Source: Stenomitos rutilans HA7619-LM2 (lineage in GTDB: Bacteria > Cyanobacteriota > Cyanobacteriia > Leptolyngbyales > Leptolyngbyaceae). Taken from it: a stretch of DNA of 64,000 nt. The notes below the pieces were generated by a model. It saw nothing but the letters and a program-made list of their open reading frames with translations. It searched no databases and was not told where the DNA came from. Positions 55,419-64,000 of the stretch are shown here, piece by piece. The stretch is taken from positions 1 through 64,000 of the forward strand of contig JAHHIE010000005.1 of assembly GCA_019358945.1 (NCBI GenBank), in the 5' to 3' direction. The translations under genes were made by a program, and so were the position numbers. How positions within the stretch are numbered: the stretch's first letter is position 1; the number at the start of each line of letters is the position of its first letter.

Positions 55419-56528
55419 TCAAAAATGGCGATCGCGCTCATCGGGTGGCACGTCAAAACGAGCGATCGCCTTTTCTGGTTGACCAAGCTGTTGATAGGCG
55501 CGCTTCACTCCACCAGCAGGATCGGTTGTAATCGCACTTTTGGGGCAGGGATCCGTTTGATAGTAGCTGCCCTCCTGTCCCAAACGGAGAGAGGTTTCAA
55601 AATAGGCGATCGCGCCGAGCGGAAAGCCCAGCATCAGCAAGATTTCCCCAGCCAGATTGTTGAGAGGGGCGTGATTCGAGCACCATTCCAGTCCACGCTG
55701 ACACAAGAGACGAGTGGACTCCAGATCTTCGGCATCCAGCGATCGCCAGCCCAGTTCACACACTAATGTGGGCACCCAGAAAAACTCTGTGGGCGGTTCG
55801 CCGCTGAGAAGGTGAGGCAAAAGGCGATCAAAGGCTTCGGCATAACATTCCTGGGCGTGATCTGGTTGCTGAGTACGAATGTAGTTACGTGCCAGACAAT
55901 CCAGCAGCCAGAGGTTTAAGCCCTGTTCCTGCCGCATTTTTTCGAGTAAGGGGATATCACGCTCGATCGTTTTCTTTAAAACTGCCTGCTCATCACGATT
56001 GCCGTAATGCAGGATTTTAAGTGCGTGAAATGTATCGACCGTCAATGGTTTACCGTCTTGATGCCGCAACTGCTCGTGATAGCGCCCGACATACCGTAGG
56101 CGGAAATCGTTGCGAAACAGCCGGATGTGAAACCCGCCGCTGAGATCTCCTTCAAACAGGGTAATTTCTGTACGGGTGAGCGCATATCCCATCACTTCAG
56201 GGGTGGAAGCTGCCAACTGCTGCTGTAGCGTGTCAGTCTCCACTACCAGCGTTTCGTCGGCATCGAGAATGAGCACCCACGCACCCGTCACTTTTTCGAG
56301 AGAAAAATTCCGGGCAGCGGCGAAATCATCACACCAGTCAAAGTGGAAGAGGAGCGCACCAAAACGGTGCGCGATCGCCACTGTATCGTCCTGCGACCCA
56401 GTATCGACAACCACGATTTCATCGACATAGGGTTGGGCACTCCTTAGACAACGTGCTAGATGTTTGCTCTCATCTCTGACGATCATGCAGAGGGATAGAA
56501 ACGGCTTTGGGTGAGAACTTGCTGTCAT
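55419..56528 (-). CDS. family 2 glycosyltransferase with TPR-like C-terminus
   Basis: A 369-residue protein. The GT2 domain (residues about 8-180) has LSLCMIVRDESKHLARCL, EIVVVDTGSQDDTVAIA, and WVLILDADETL with the donor-binding DxD-like DAD. Residues about 210-360 are helical (TPR-like), with YIRTQQPDHAQECYAEAFDRLL and similar repeats. It resembles the SunS/LPS-type GT2-TPR proteins abundant in cyanobacteria. The acceptor is unknown. Start ATG 56526-56528. Confidence 0.9.
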   Translation of the reverse strand: MTASSHPKPFLSLCMIVRDESKHLARCLRSAQPYVDEIVVVDTGSQDDTVAIAHRFGALLFHFDWCDDFAAARNFSLEKVTGAWVLILDADETLVVETDTLQQQLAASTPEVMGYALTRTEITLFEGDLSGGFHIRLFRNDFRLRYVGRYHEQLRHQDGKPLTVDTFHALKILHYGNRDEQAVLKKTIERDIPLLEKMRQEQGLNLWLLDCLARNYIRTQQPDHAQECYAEAFDRLLPHLLSGEPPTEFFWVPTLVCELGWRSLDAEDLESTRLLCQRGLEWCSNHAPLNNLAGEILLMLGFPLGAIAYFETSLRLGQEGSYYQTDPCPKSAITTDPAGGVKRAYQQLGQPEKAIARFDVPPDERDRHF

Positions 56529-56680
56529 GAGAGTGCCATATGTCTACAACGCAGTAGAAATCTGAATATATTCTAGTTTGAGTCTTAGGGGCAGCTAGAG
56601 CTTATCGCAAGCCTGACTGACAAAATCTGTGATGAGCTGTCTGCTCCAACACTGCTGGATATTAGTTAAAGTGAAGAAAC

Positions 56681-57403
56681 ATGCCTATAGGTAGAGGACA
56701 TTTTTTCCAACGCATGACCTTCTTTAACGCCAGTGAACCGCTAATCCGCAAAAAACAAGAAGCGCTTGATGTTCAAGATTTACAAGGTCTATGGAGGCTG
56801 CGTTGGCAGGTTGGGCGCGTCAATCTTTTATCGTTACTTTATACCCGTATTGATCAGGTTTTTGTCGTTTGGGGCTGGATCACAGGACTCATCTTTATTA
56901 CGGCTCAATTTTTGCCCCTGAGCTGGCAGCTACAAGCGGTGTTGTGGTCAGTGCTAACGCTGGTTGGCACGCTCATGATGTCAGCTTTAGTCTGGTTTTG
57001 GGTGCGAGTCGAGCAGCTTTGTTGGCTGGTATACGTGTGGGCAGCGCTCATGTTCGTTGGTCTTGGCTTGACGGACTGTGGTATTTTTTTGGGTTGGGGT
57101 CAGGTTTTAATGCAGCTCTGCCCAATGTGGCTGGGACTAAGCGCGATCGGCTACTTCTGTACAGGTTGGGGGGTACGATCGCGCACCTTCATGCTGGCAG
57201 GTGTACTGCATTTACTGGGGATTGCAGTGCTACCCTACAGCGCTCCCTGGTCATTCGCGACAACGGGGGCAGTGATTGCTGGCACATTGCTGTTTTTAGC
57301 AGAGGTACAGTGGGATATGCGTCCACCTTCGGCAACAGCGCTGTTAACCGTTGAGCAACAACAATTCAACCGCGAACAGTACCAGCGTAGACTTGCTGAA
57401 TAA
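56681..57403 (+). CDS. six-helix membrane protein, unknown
   Basis: A 240-residue integral membrane protein with about six hydrophobic helices (residues about 60-85, 90-115, 120-140, 145-168, 172-190 and 195-215). The N-terminus (MPIGRGHFFQRMTFFN) and the charged C-terminus (VEQQQFNREQYQRRL) face the cytosol by the positive-inside rule. No transporter or enzyme motif was recognised. A start at 56714 is possible. Divergent from the glycosyltransferase. Confidence 0.65.
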   Translation: MPIGRGHFFQRMTFFNASEPLIRKKQEALDVQDLQGLWRLRWQVGRVNLLSLLYTRIDQVFVVWGWITGLIFITAQFLPLSWQLQAVLWSVLTLVGTLMMSALVWFWVRVEQLCWLVYVWAALMFVGLGLTDCGIFLGWGQVLMQLCPMWLGLSAIGYFCTGWGVRSRTFMLAGVLHLLGIAVLPYSAPWSFATTGAVIAGTLLFLAEVQWDMRPPSATALLTVEQQQFNREQYQRRLAE

Positions 57404-57843
57404 GAACACCACGGTTGGCACAGTTCATCACATCAGCCGCGTCCTAACTCGTCTCCTACTAGCGAGTGAGCAGTTAGTTCAGTAGCTCCACCAATAGGGG
57501 TAGGCTTACTCCAATCTTATGAATGAGTTGCTTCAAGCCGCTAATCGCTACATTAGACACATCATCGTAAAGACAGTTCACTGCATGGGCGTTGTACCGC
57601 TGTGGCCCAGAACTTTACCCCCAAGGAGAGCGACCGCAAGGGTAAGGGCAGTGCGAAGGTCAAACGATTGTAACGGTTGTGGAGTTTTTGTCGCTTCCTC
57701 CACTTTGCTACTACCAACGGGAGGCGAAACCCTCCATCAGAGCGGTCAGAGGTAGGGACGTTCGTGTTGCGGTGCAGAGTTTAGATTGAGTCTTGGGATT
57801 TACGTAGTCCCAGGACTCGATTCTATAGGTACTCCATAAGCTG
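57404..57843. other. intergenic region, no gene seen
   Basis: 440 bases without convincing coding capacity, RNA gene or long repeat. A 78-codon frame at 57519 has poor composition and no similarity to anything known to me. Confidence 0.4.
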
Positions 57844-57849
57844 GTGGCG

Positions 57850-58401
57850 ATGCGCTTTAAGCTCTTTGTAACTAACGGGATCGCTGACAGACGATGCCTT
57901 TACGGCAATGTACGATCGCGTTTCCCGCTCACGTTGCTTGCAGCAGCTATGATGCTAATGTTTCTAGTTCACCCTGCACAGGTTATAGCCACACCACGAT
58001 TAGTTTCAACGATCCAGAGCGAGGTAAGAGCGATGCCTGGTACCGTGCGATCGCTCATTGAACGAGCCGCAACCACCTGGATGAAAGGCGATGCCAAAGC
58101 GTTTGCAGCCTTGTTTACGCCGGATGGTGAATTTATTGTACCTGGACAACGCTGGGTTGGTCGTGAGGCGATCGAGAAGGTTGCGTTGGAGTTTGCTAGA
58201 GGCCATAGCCACGTCAAAATCAGCATTCAGCGCCTCATCGCTGATCAACAACAAGCTGCCGTTGAATGGCGATGGGAGGAGATCGAGACCAGCACCGGGA
58301 AAAAGACTCAAGCCGATGATGCGATCGTCGTTGATTTTGCCAATGGGTATATCAAGCGTTGGCGAGAATACATTGACAGCGAAACTCCCAAGGTGAGTTA
58401 G
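57850..58401 (+). CDS. exported SnoaL/NTF2-like protein (DUF4440-type)
   Basis: A 183-residue protein with a signal peptide (FPLTLLAAAMMLMFLVHPAQ, residues about 27-46) and a cone-shaped NTF2-like domain: VRSLIERAATTWMKGDAKAFAALFTPDGEFI, GREAIEKVA and VEWRWEEIET. Known relatives include polyketide cyclase-type and SgcJ/EcaC proteins; the ligand is unknown. Start taken at ATG 57850, with GTG 57844 possible. Likely periplasmic. Confidence 0.8.
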   Translation: MRFKLFVTNGIADRRCLYGNVRSRFPLTLLAAAMMLMFLVHPAQVIATPRLVSTIQSEVRAMPGTVRSLIERAATTWMKGDAKAFAALFTPDGEFIVPGQRWVGREAIEKVALEFARGHSHVKISIQRLIADQQQAAVEWRWEEIETSTGKKTQADDAIVVDFANGYIKRWREYIDSETPKVS

Positions 58402-58563
58402 AATCCTCTGGGTAACGTTAGGGCGCGTCATCAATTAAGCTCAAGAACCTTGAGTATCAGCCTTACAACGCCCGTCCTCACAAACAAGGTTAGGGCTGGA
58501 ACCCTTGCTAAAAGTCATGTGTATAAGTCATTGATGACAGCCCCTAACGCTGACGAACTGGCA

Positions 58564-59271
58564 CTAAAGTCGCTGTCGTAAGTTTAACCCGTGAGTGTCC
58601 GTGCCACAGGTGTTTAGCAGGTTAAAGGCAGCACTCAACCGTTGGACTCGCAGCGTTTGCTCAGGGCTGGTTTGCCAAGGATTCGGATTATTGTAGGCAT
58701 AGAACGTTTCTACGCCATCAATGCCAAACTGAGCTGCTTGAGGAATCAGGTCTTCGGGCGATCGCTTGTAGCGAACAGGATGCGCCAGTACGGCTAAGCC
58801 GCCCGCTTGATGAATCGCGCTAATGACCTGCTCAGCGTCTGCATTTGGGCCTTTCGGGGCGTGATGCAGGAGGTACGGATGCATTGAAGGATTTTCAGGA
58901 TTGAATGCATAGCCAAGAATGTGAACTTCTGTTTCCAGCAAGAGGGATGTGACCTCGATGCCAGTCCAGAGGTGCGGAAGAGGGCGATCGCGCTCTTCAC
59001 ACGGCTGTTCCTCTAGCCAGCGATGAGCGATACGGTAGCCATTGACCGAGTGATGATCCGTAATCGCTAACCCTTGTAGACCAATGGCGATCGCTTGTTG
59101 TACCAATCGTTCTGGCTGTAACTGCCCGTCCGAATTAACGGTATGCATGTGGAAGTTAAAAGAGGTTGGGCAACTGTCTGCGTGAATCTGTTCAAAGACC
59201 CGTCTCAGTGCTAAAGCGTCCTGAGCGGCAGGAATGAGCGGATTCGACGCTGGAGCCAGTTCGGCGGCCAT
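58564..59271 (-). CDS. PHP-domain phosphoesterase
   Basis: A 235-residue metal-dependent phosphoesterase. HMHTVNSDG carries the first H-x-H pair, ITDHHSVNGYR the second, and GIEVTSLL the Glu; VLAHPVRYK and GTDTHG close the set. Relatives hydrolyse 3',5'-nucleoside bisphosphates or oligonucleotides (YciV/RnaM-type); whether this one does is inferred. Start ATG 59269-59271. Confidence 0.88.
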   Translation of the reverse strand: MAAELAPASNPLIPAAQDALALRRVFEQIHADSCPTSFNFHMHTVNSDGQLQPERLVQQAIAIGLQGLAITDHHSVNGYRIAHRWLEEQPCEERDRPLPHLWTGIEVTSLLLETEVHILGYAFNPENPSMHPYLLHHAPKGPNADAEQVISAIHQAGGLAVLAHPVRYKRSPEDLIPQAAQFGIDGVETFYAYNNPNPWQTSPEQTLRVQRLSAAFNLLNTCGTDTHGLNLRQRL

Positions 59272-59678
59272 AGATGCCTCAAAAAATAGATGGGCTAGTT
59301 ATGTCTACGTCTGTATTTTAACCTTTGTTCCTCTGAAGCCGTTTTAGCTACCGAATTTTCTACAGCCAGAAATTTAAGGGGTATCAGCCTACGTCTTTCG
59401 GTTTGAACGCTTGGTCATGCTTAACAACCGCTTGAAGCATCGGAATTCCAGAGTTTTTTGGGATTGCGTTGGCGTGCGAAGGTAAGCGATCGAACGTGGC
59501 CTTACGATCCCAACTTAAACAAACCTCATACCCGATATTTGCTAATCAAAAGAGCTGGCTGCTCTAAAAACAATAACGAGATGCCTGTGAAAGCATCTCG
59601 TCATTATTTCAGCCTATCGCTTTACCTTTAACATCAACGAGTCCTTCTTCCTGCCTATGAGGACTAAGAAGATGAGGA
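59272..59678. other. intergenic region with terminator-type hairpin
   Basis: 407 bases without a gene. A stem ACGAGATGC/GCATCTCGT at 59576-59601 with A/T flanks on both sides is the only feature and probably ends the ferritin-like transcript, possibly also working in the other direction. Confidence 0.5.
59572..59608 (-). terminator. bidirectional-looking intrinsic terminator
   Basis: A nine-bp perfect stem (ACGAGATGC/GCATCTCGT, loop of eight) flanked by AATA and ATTATT. It lies 71 bases downstream of the ferritin-like stop codon. Confidence 0.65.
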
Positions 59679-60593
59679 CTAAGAAGGCGTGTTGGCCTGT
59701 GGGGTCTTGATCTGCTGTGCGCTGTTACGGTTCAGCCCACCCAAAAACATGGGCACAAACCGCTCCATGAATGCTTTTGGATCGCGCTTCCACGCCCGTT
59801 GAGCGACATCAATGCGCGTGAACTGAAGATCGGGAGAGAGCAGCGTTTGGGGTAGGCGTTCCATCAAATATTGAGGACGTTCCCACACAGACATGGTGTT
59901 GGCAATATCTAAAAGATTGCTCACGCGGCGGAGTTCGGCTCCTAACGTGATATCCAGTCCTGACTCAAAGGCAGCTTGCTCGATCGCAGCATACCGCTGC
60001 TTCGCTGTCTCAACCTTACGACGGTTTTCTGGACTTTTATCAGCCAGTTTTGCTAACCATCGATTGCCCCACCGCACATGCCCTGCTTCTTCGGGAAAAA
60101 TGCGCTCGATCGTCTCACGGATTTTGATATTTTCTTCAGTCTGGGGTGCTTGTTTGAGTGCATAGATGTGAGCCGAAAAATACTCACAGCCACGCTTCTC
60201 AGTAACGTTAATGGCTGCCAGCGTCGAAATGAGAAAGCCATCCAAATCGGTTTCTGGGTCGTGTAGTTCGGCATCCAGCAGGCGCTCAAATTCCTCGATG
60301 TAGGAGGAACCTGGTGGTGTACCCACACTGGACCCTAAAGCGACTAGCAAATCGGTTAGCCACATGGCATGGCGGGCTTCGTCAGAAATGTGTCGCGACA
60401 AGTCTCGAATCAACTCAGGCGATTTGCCATTCAGTTGCTCAATCAAGTTTGTGAGATCCTTACAGCTCCGCTGTTCGCTGTAGCGATAGCGGTTCAGCGT
60501 GATCAGGTGAATCTCACGATCACGCACAACCTGACTGAGAATTTCGCGTGCGCCTAGAGTTTTACTGAGTTTGCGGGGATAAGCGACTGTCAT
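59679..60593 (-). CDS. ferritin-like diiron protein
   Basis: A 304-residue, mostly helical protein with a four-helix-bundle diiron layout: YSEQRSCKDL (first Glu), SDEARHAMWLTDL (E-x-x-H), TEKRGCEYFSAH (third Glu) and PEEAGHVRWGNRWL (final E-x-x-H). These match ferritin-like or MiaE-like carboxylate iron sites. The C-terminal about 100 residues are specific to cyanobacterial homologues. Hydroxylase, oxidase or iron-storage function cannot be separated from sequence. Start ATG 60591-60593. Confidence 0.82.
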   Translation of the reverse strand: MTVAYPRKLSKTLGAREILSQVVRDREIHLITLNRYRYSEQRSCKDLTNLIEQLNGKSPELIRDLSRHISDEARHAMWLTDLLVALGSSVGTPPGSSYIEEFERLLDAELHDPETDLDGFLISTLAAINVTEKRGCEYFSAHIYALKQAPQTEENIKIRETIERIFPEEAGHVRWGNRWLAKLADKSPENRRKVETAKQRYAAIEQAAFESGLDITLGAELRRVSNLLDIANTMSVWERPQYLMERLPQTLLSPDLQFTRIDVAQRAWKRDPKAFMERFVPMFLGGLNRNSAQQIKTPQANTPS

Positions 60594-60658
60594 GGTTTAA
60601 GCTCGGTTTTTTAACTAGGGGCGATTGTACCGTTGTCAGGAGTGTGCTGATGAACGAG

Positions 60659-60856
60659 TTAAGCAGCCCAAAACAGTGCTTGTTCTTGCTGCAAAGCCTG
60701 GTGTATCAGCTTGTCAAAACCTTGAGGGCAGCATTTAGACACTGACAACTGTAACTGATTGTAACGAATCTCATCAGCAAATGCCGCAAACGGGTGAACA
60801 ACCAATCGCTCTGTCGGGGAACGATCGCTCCAAACAGCTAACACAAAAAGCGGCAA
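60659..60856 (-). CDS. possible small protein, uncertain
   Basis: A 65-codon frame, TTG start, product beginning MPLFVLAVWSDRSPTERLVV and ending ALQQEQALFWAA. Composition is protein-like, with a cysteine pair (KCCPQG). No clear ribosome site and no recognised family; it lies between glnA and the ferritin-like gene. It may be a chance frame. Confidence 0.35.
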   Translation of the reverse strand: MPLFVLAVWSDRSPTERLVVHPFAAFADEIRYNQLQLSVSKCCPQGFDKLIHQALQQEQALFWAA

Positions 60857-60956
60857 CCACTCTACCTTTCTCTAAGGGTGCCTGAAGGCAGGAGAAGGGG
60901 TTGAGCGATCGCCGCAAACAAAACATTAGATGTGCCGTTGCTTGTAGCCGCTTGGC

Positions 60957-62375
60957 TTAGCAGTCGTAGTACAGCGCAAACTCATAGGGATGAGGGCGAA
61001 TGCTGACGGGAATGACTTCGCGATCGAGCTTATAGCTGATCCAGTTTTCGATGAAGTCTTCCGTAAACACACCACCTGCCGTCAAGAATGCGTGATCCGT
61101 CTCCAGGTTCTTCAACGCATCCATCAGAGAACCAGGCGTCGAGGGCACCTTCGCCAATTCTTCAGGGGTGAGTTCGTAGATGTCTACATCCAGCGAATCG
61201 CCCGGATCAATTTGGTTCTTGATGCCGTCAATACCCGCGCACAGCATAGCTGCAAACGCCAGATAAGGGTTACAAGACGCATCCGGACAACGGAATTCCA
61301 GACGCTTCGCTTTGGGGTTGCCACCAGAAAGCGGAATCCGGATGGACGCCGAGCGGTTGCCCTGAGAGTAGGCCAGGTTTACAGGTGCTTCAAACCCAGG
61401 CACCAGCCGCTTGTAAGAGTTGGTGGTGGGGTTGGTGAACGCTAGCAAGGAGGGAGCGTGCTTTAACAAACCACCGATGTAGTGCATCGCCGTTTTGCTG
61501 AGTTGAGCGTACTCTTCGCCAAAGAAGGTGGGCTGTCCGTCTTTCCAAATGGATTGGTGACAGTGCATCCCGGTACCGTTGTCACCAAAGATGGGCTTGG
61601 GCATGAAGGTGGCAGACTTGCCGTACTTCTTCGCCACGTTCTTGATGCAATATTTGTAGGTCAGCAGGTAGTCGGCGGCTTTGACCAATGAGGCAAACCG
61701 AAAACCCAGTTCGCACTGTCCGCCAGTAGCCACCTCATGGTGATGCTTCTCGATCGGTACGCCGCAGTGCTTCATCGCCAGCAGCATCTCGGTGCGGATG
61801 TCTTGCAGCGTGTCGGTGGGTGCCACGGGGAAGTAGCCTTCTTTATTCCGAGGCTTGTAACCCAGGTTGCCGCCAGCTTCTTCGCGTCCAGAGTTCCACA
61901 CCCCTTCATCGCTATCGACGTAGTAGTAGCCCGAATTCTGGGTTTGATCGTAACGCACGTCATCAAACAGGAAGAACTCGGCTTCAGGCCCAAAGAACGC
62001 GTTGTCGCCGATACCACTAGTTTTCAGGTAGTCGATCGCTTTTTGGGCGATCGATCGAGGGTCACGGCTGTAGGGTTGCCCGGTACGTGGCTCGATAATA
62101 CTGCAAATCATGCTCAGGGTCGGTTCTGCCATGAAGGGATCGATCCAAGCCGTATCTGGATCGGGCACCATTGCCATGTCTGAGTCATTGATGGCTTTCC
62201 ACCCCCGGATGCTGGAGCCATCAAAGGCAACGCCATCGCTAAAGCTGCTCTCGTCAATCATGTCGTGGAACAGCGTTAAGTGCTGCCACGTTCCTGGTGT
62301 GTCAATAAATTTCAGATCGATCATCTGAATCTTGTCACGTTTAATCCATTCCAGGATTTCCTGCGGGGTTGCCAT
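60957..62375 (-). CDS. glnA: glutamine synthetase type I
   Basis: A 472-residue dodecameric GSI-beta-size enzyme that makes glutamine from glutamate, ammonium and ATP. Signatures: [43 protein letters not shown] (metal and ATP), [28 protein letters not shown] and the adenylylation-loop region NLYDLTPEE-type [23 protein letters not shown]. Cyanobacterial GS is controlled by inactivating factors rather than adenylylation. ATG 62373-62375 has an AGGAGT ribosome site. The NtcA-type promoter lies 305 bases upstream (62680-62721). Confidence 0.98.
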   Translation of the reverse strand: MATPQEILEWIKRDKIQMIDLKFIDTPGTWQHLTLFHDMIDESSFSDGVAFDGSSIRGWKAINDSDMAMVPDPDTAWIDPFMAEPTLSMICSIIEPRTGQPYSRDPRSIAQKAIDYLKTSGIGDNAFFGPEAEFFLFDDVRYDQTQNSGYYYVDSDEGVWNSGREEAGGNLGYKPRNKEGYFPVAPTDTLQDIRTEMLLAMKHCGVPIEKHHHEVATGGQCELGFRFASLVKAADYLLTYKYCIKNVAKKYGKSATFMPKPIFGDNGTGMHCHQSIWKDGQPTFFGEEYAQLSKTAMHYIGGLLKHAPSLLAFTNPTTNSYKRLVPGFEAPVNLAYSQGNRSASIRIPLSGGNPKAKRLEFRCPDASCNPYLAFAAMLCAGIDGIKNQIDPGDSLDVDIYELTPEELAKVPSTPGSLMDALKNLETDHAFLTAGGVFTEDFIENWISYKLDREVIPVSIRPHPYEFALYYDC

Positions 62376-63146
62376 GTATTACTCCTTGTTGAAGTACTGT
62401 CTCAAAGTTGGGAGAAGAGAAACTACGGTAGAAACGGTTTTGGCTCGGAGGTGAATGAGTTAACCGTGAACGATACTTAAGCGATCAAGCAATGAAAGCG
62501 CGGACGAAAGCGTTGAGCCGCAGAGTTGAACCCGAATGAGAGATCACCTATAAGCCTCAAACCAGAATTGCTCTATGCCAAAGGACTTTGTTAAGTCTCC
62601 GAAGCTAAGAAAAGTGCTTTGCAGAGGCATCTTCGCCGCCAAAAAACACCTTAGATTTCAGAGCTTGTGTATCTGAATCATCCTAGAGATAGGCTTGAGT
62701 GGTTTTTGTATCAAATATTACAAAAAGTCGGTCTCTCTTGGTAAGCTTAAACTTAGATTAAGATTGCAATCTGTCGCTGCACTGAATGAAAGCACTTACT
62801 TTCGTCGTGTTGTCAGTCTTGTAACAGTTAATGTTTACAATCACGCTGCGTCACGATTCGGTTTCACGCGCATGGTAAACTTTACTAGGCGTTTAGAGGC
62901 TTCCAAAAAGCTGACAGTGTTGCCTTTTAAGCTGGGTAAAGGGTAATTGAGCCGTTGTTACCCGTTTGCGATCGCAACCAGCGGTTGTCACTGTGAGGCT
63001 GAGCGCTTGGGGAAATTTGCGCCGACGTTCATCTGAACTGTTCATCTGCAAAGTGGTGTTGATCACATCCCAACCTTGAACAAAGCAACTTGAACGAACC
63101 AACCATAGCCAAACGTCATATATAAGGATCATTGGGAGAGAACTTT
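62376..63146. other. divergent control region between glnA and apcF
   Basis: 771 bases with no gene. It holds the glnA leader and NtcA promoter on one side; on the other side the GGGAGAG ribosome site of apcF (63134-63140). A frame at 62695 does not look like protein. The apcF promoter cannot be placed. Confidence 0.6.
62680..62721 (-). promoter_or_regulatory. NtcA-activated promoter of glnA
   Basis: On the minus strand, GTA-N8-TAC (62708-62721) is followed by exactly 22 bases and then TAGGAT (62680-62685), a TAN3T minus-10 box. This is the canonical class II NtcA-dependent architecture. The transcript would have a leader of about 300 bases before the glnA start codon. NtcA and 2-oxoglutarate would activate glnA under nitrogen limitation. 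Confidence 0.9.
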
Positions 63147-63656
63147 ATGCGGGATGCAGTGACGAGTCTGATCAGAAACTACGACATTACTGGTCGCTAT
63201 CTGGACCGCAATGCCATCGACAGCCTGAAGTCTTACTTCGACACAGGCATCGCAAGAGTCCAGGCATCAGCCGTGATCAACGCAAACGCGGCTTCGATCG
63301 TCAAGCAGGCAGGTCTTCAGTTGTTTGATGAGCTGCCAGAGTTAATTCGTCCTGGTGGTAATGCCTACACAACCCGTCGGTATGCGGCTTGTCTGCGGGA
63401 TTTGGACTACTACTTGCGCTATGCCTCGTATGCACTAGTCGCAGGCGATACTGATGTGCTAGATGAACGGGTGCTGGAAGGCTTGCGAGAAACCTACAAC
63501 TCCCTTGGTGTGCCACCTGGCCCAACCGTCCGGGGCATTCAAATCCTCAAGGCGATCGTTCAGGAGCGGGTTGCTGAAGCTGGCATCACCAACACAGCCT
63601 TTTTAGACCAGCCATTTGATTACATGGCGCGCGAACTAAGCGAGAAGAATCTCTAA
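63147..63656 (+). CDS. apcF: allophycocyanin beta-18 subunit
   Basis: A 169-residue phycobiliprotein core subunit. It begins MRDAVTSLIRNYDITGRYLD (ATG 63147 preceded by GGGAGAG). RPGGNAYTTRRYAACLRDLDYYLRYASYAL carries the conserved Asn72 and the phycocyanobilin-binding Cys82. The C-terminal GITNTAFLDQPFDYMARELSEKNL is characteristic of ApcF rather than ApcB. It replaces one ApcB in a core trimer next to ApcE and helps energy transfer to photosystem II. Monocistronic, with a terminator after it. Confidence 0.95.
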   Translation: MRDAVTSLIRNYDITGRYLDRNAIDSLKSYFDTGIARVQASAVINANAASIVKQAGLQLFDELPELIRPGGNAYTTRRYAACLRDLDYYLRYASYALVAGDTDVLDERVLEGLRETYNSLGVPPGPTVRGIQILKAIVQERVAEAGITNTAFLDQPFDYMARELSEKNL

Positions 63657-63670
63657 CGCACCTAATTTTC

Positions 63671-63742
63671 AACGTGACTGACGATAGTGTCACGTTACGA
63701 GAACGGGCAGGTCACTCATTAGTGGCTTGCCCGTTCTCTTTG
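63671..63742 (+). terminator. apcF terminator region with two hairpins
   Basis: A first stem AACGTGAC/GTCACGTT (63671-63696) is followed by a second, GAGAACGGGCA/TGCCCGTTCTC (63699-63738), ending in TTTGG. The second is the better intrinsic terminator; both lie within 90 bases of the apcF stop. Confidence 0.8.
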
Positions 63743-63850
63743 GCTATTCTTAGTCTACTTTTCTCTATGTCTGCTGACGTACAAAGTGGTTTTTGTGGAC
63801 GGTTCGCGATCGTGACTTGTAAACTGCCGTCCACACGGGCAATTCACCGA

Positions 63851-64000
63851 CTAAAGAGCCGTATTGCTGTTTACCGTCAGGGTCAGATCAGCATCGGGAT
63901 TGATCACCACAACTTTGCTGTTGCCAGAGCGATCAAGAATACCGCCCAGGGTGGCACCAGCCGCTGCACCTGTTGTCACTTTTTGAGGAGTAATCGTGCG
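63851..64000 (-). CDS. 3' end of a truncated gene, probably secreted/surface protein
   Basis: The minus-strand frame runs off the right edge and ends at TAG 63851-63853, giving 49 residues: KVTTGAAAGATLGGILDRSGNSKV then VVINPDADLTLTVNSNTAL. The Gly/Ala-rich TGAAAGATLGGILD stretch looks like a glycine-zipper or surface motif. It converges on apcF. The start is outside the window, so the product is unnamed. Confidence 0.55.
   Translation of the reverse strand, partial: RTITPQKVTTGAAAGATLGGILDRSGNSKVVVINPDADLTLTVNSNTAL

Noticed and set aside
57519-57755. 78-codon frame between the membrane protein and the NTF2-like gene
   Set aside because: Arg-rich and irregular composition, no ribosome site, no known motif.
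62376-62675. Possible glutamine riboswitch in the glnA leader
   Set aside because: The conserved glnA-motif segments (for example the GGAAGTAGG stretch) could not be found by eye; only the length of the leader suggests it.
62695-62946. Plus-strand 83-codon frame between glnA and apcF
   Set aside because: Basic, biased composition, overlaps the NtcA promoter, no ribosome site.
1-64000. CRISPR array
   Set aside because: No run of identical 25-40 base repeats with unique spacers is present; the 21-bp array at 39704 has no spacers.

Overview
The window is chromosomal DNA from a cyanobacterium. The markers are an allophycocyanin beta-18 gene (apcF), a type I glutamine synthetase gene with a textbook NtcA promoter, a PAP/fibrillin gene, a geranylgeranyl-reductase-family gene, a DUF3134 gene, a GH100 invertase, very frequent HIP1 octamers (GCGATCGC), heptanucleotide STRR-type microsatellites and several families of short inverted repeats. 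The style of the repeats and intergenic regions fits a filamentous Leptolyngbya-like or Oscillatoria-like organism; the genus is an inference. Most genes are single units with long spacers, and there is no prophage or CRISPR array.

Layout. 1-3100: accessory edge with a DUF6883 gene pair, S-formylglutathione hydrolase, and a junk zone where an IS1-like transposase relic runs straight into the C-terminal end of what looks like a CRISPR-associated WYL regulator. 3100-12300: orphan GAF histidine kinase, repeat-rich spacer, DM13 protein, GH100 invertase, ferredoxin-reductase fusion, VOC protein, LysR regulator. 12400-21600: FGE-like protein without catalytic cysteines, thrB, a Kir-type potassium channel, a triple YbjQ protein, dienelactone hydrolase, and a phosphoketolase-like TPP enzyme. 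22000-26600: dTDP-sugar genes rfbC, rfbA and rfbB plus a GT4 glycosyltransferase; rfbD is absent. 26700-28100: pyrH-frr with a 14-nt overlap. 28900-33100: geranylgeranyl-reductase paralogue, and an nrtP-ClC pair that is probably co-transcribed. 33100-39600: IS5-like relic, peptide ABC permease, gpmI, HAD phosphatase, CDF-like protein. 39700-45500: an exact 15 x 21-bp repeat array, polA, a toxin-antitoxin pair with a frameshifted toxin, an aspartic-protease pair, a frameshifted ankyrin gene. 45600-54100: purE, Uma2, GNAT, PD-(D/E)XK nuclease with Fe-S cysteines, PAP/fibrillin, DUF3134, mraY, tRNA-Ser(GCT), lipoprotein, and two adjacent membrane genes sharing an N-terminal domain, one fused to a HEAGH putative metalloprotease. 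54200-64000: Zn-dehydrogenase, GT2, PHP, a ferritin-like diiron protein, glnA, apcF and a truncated gene.

How genes work together. Core metabolism is scattered (thrB, gpmI, purE, pyrH, glnA, mraY). Nitrogen supply is represented by nrtP (nitrate uptake) and glnA (ammonium assimilation under NtcA). The rfb cluster feeds surface polysaccharide. The best candidates for something little described are the tandem membrane genes at 52548-54099, the 21-bp array at 39704-40018, the DUF6883 pair, and the decayed CRISPR-regulator/IS junction. No complete new multi-gene system could be established from sequence alone.
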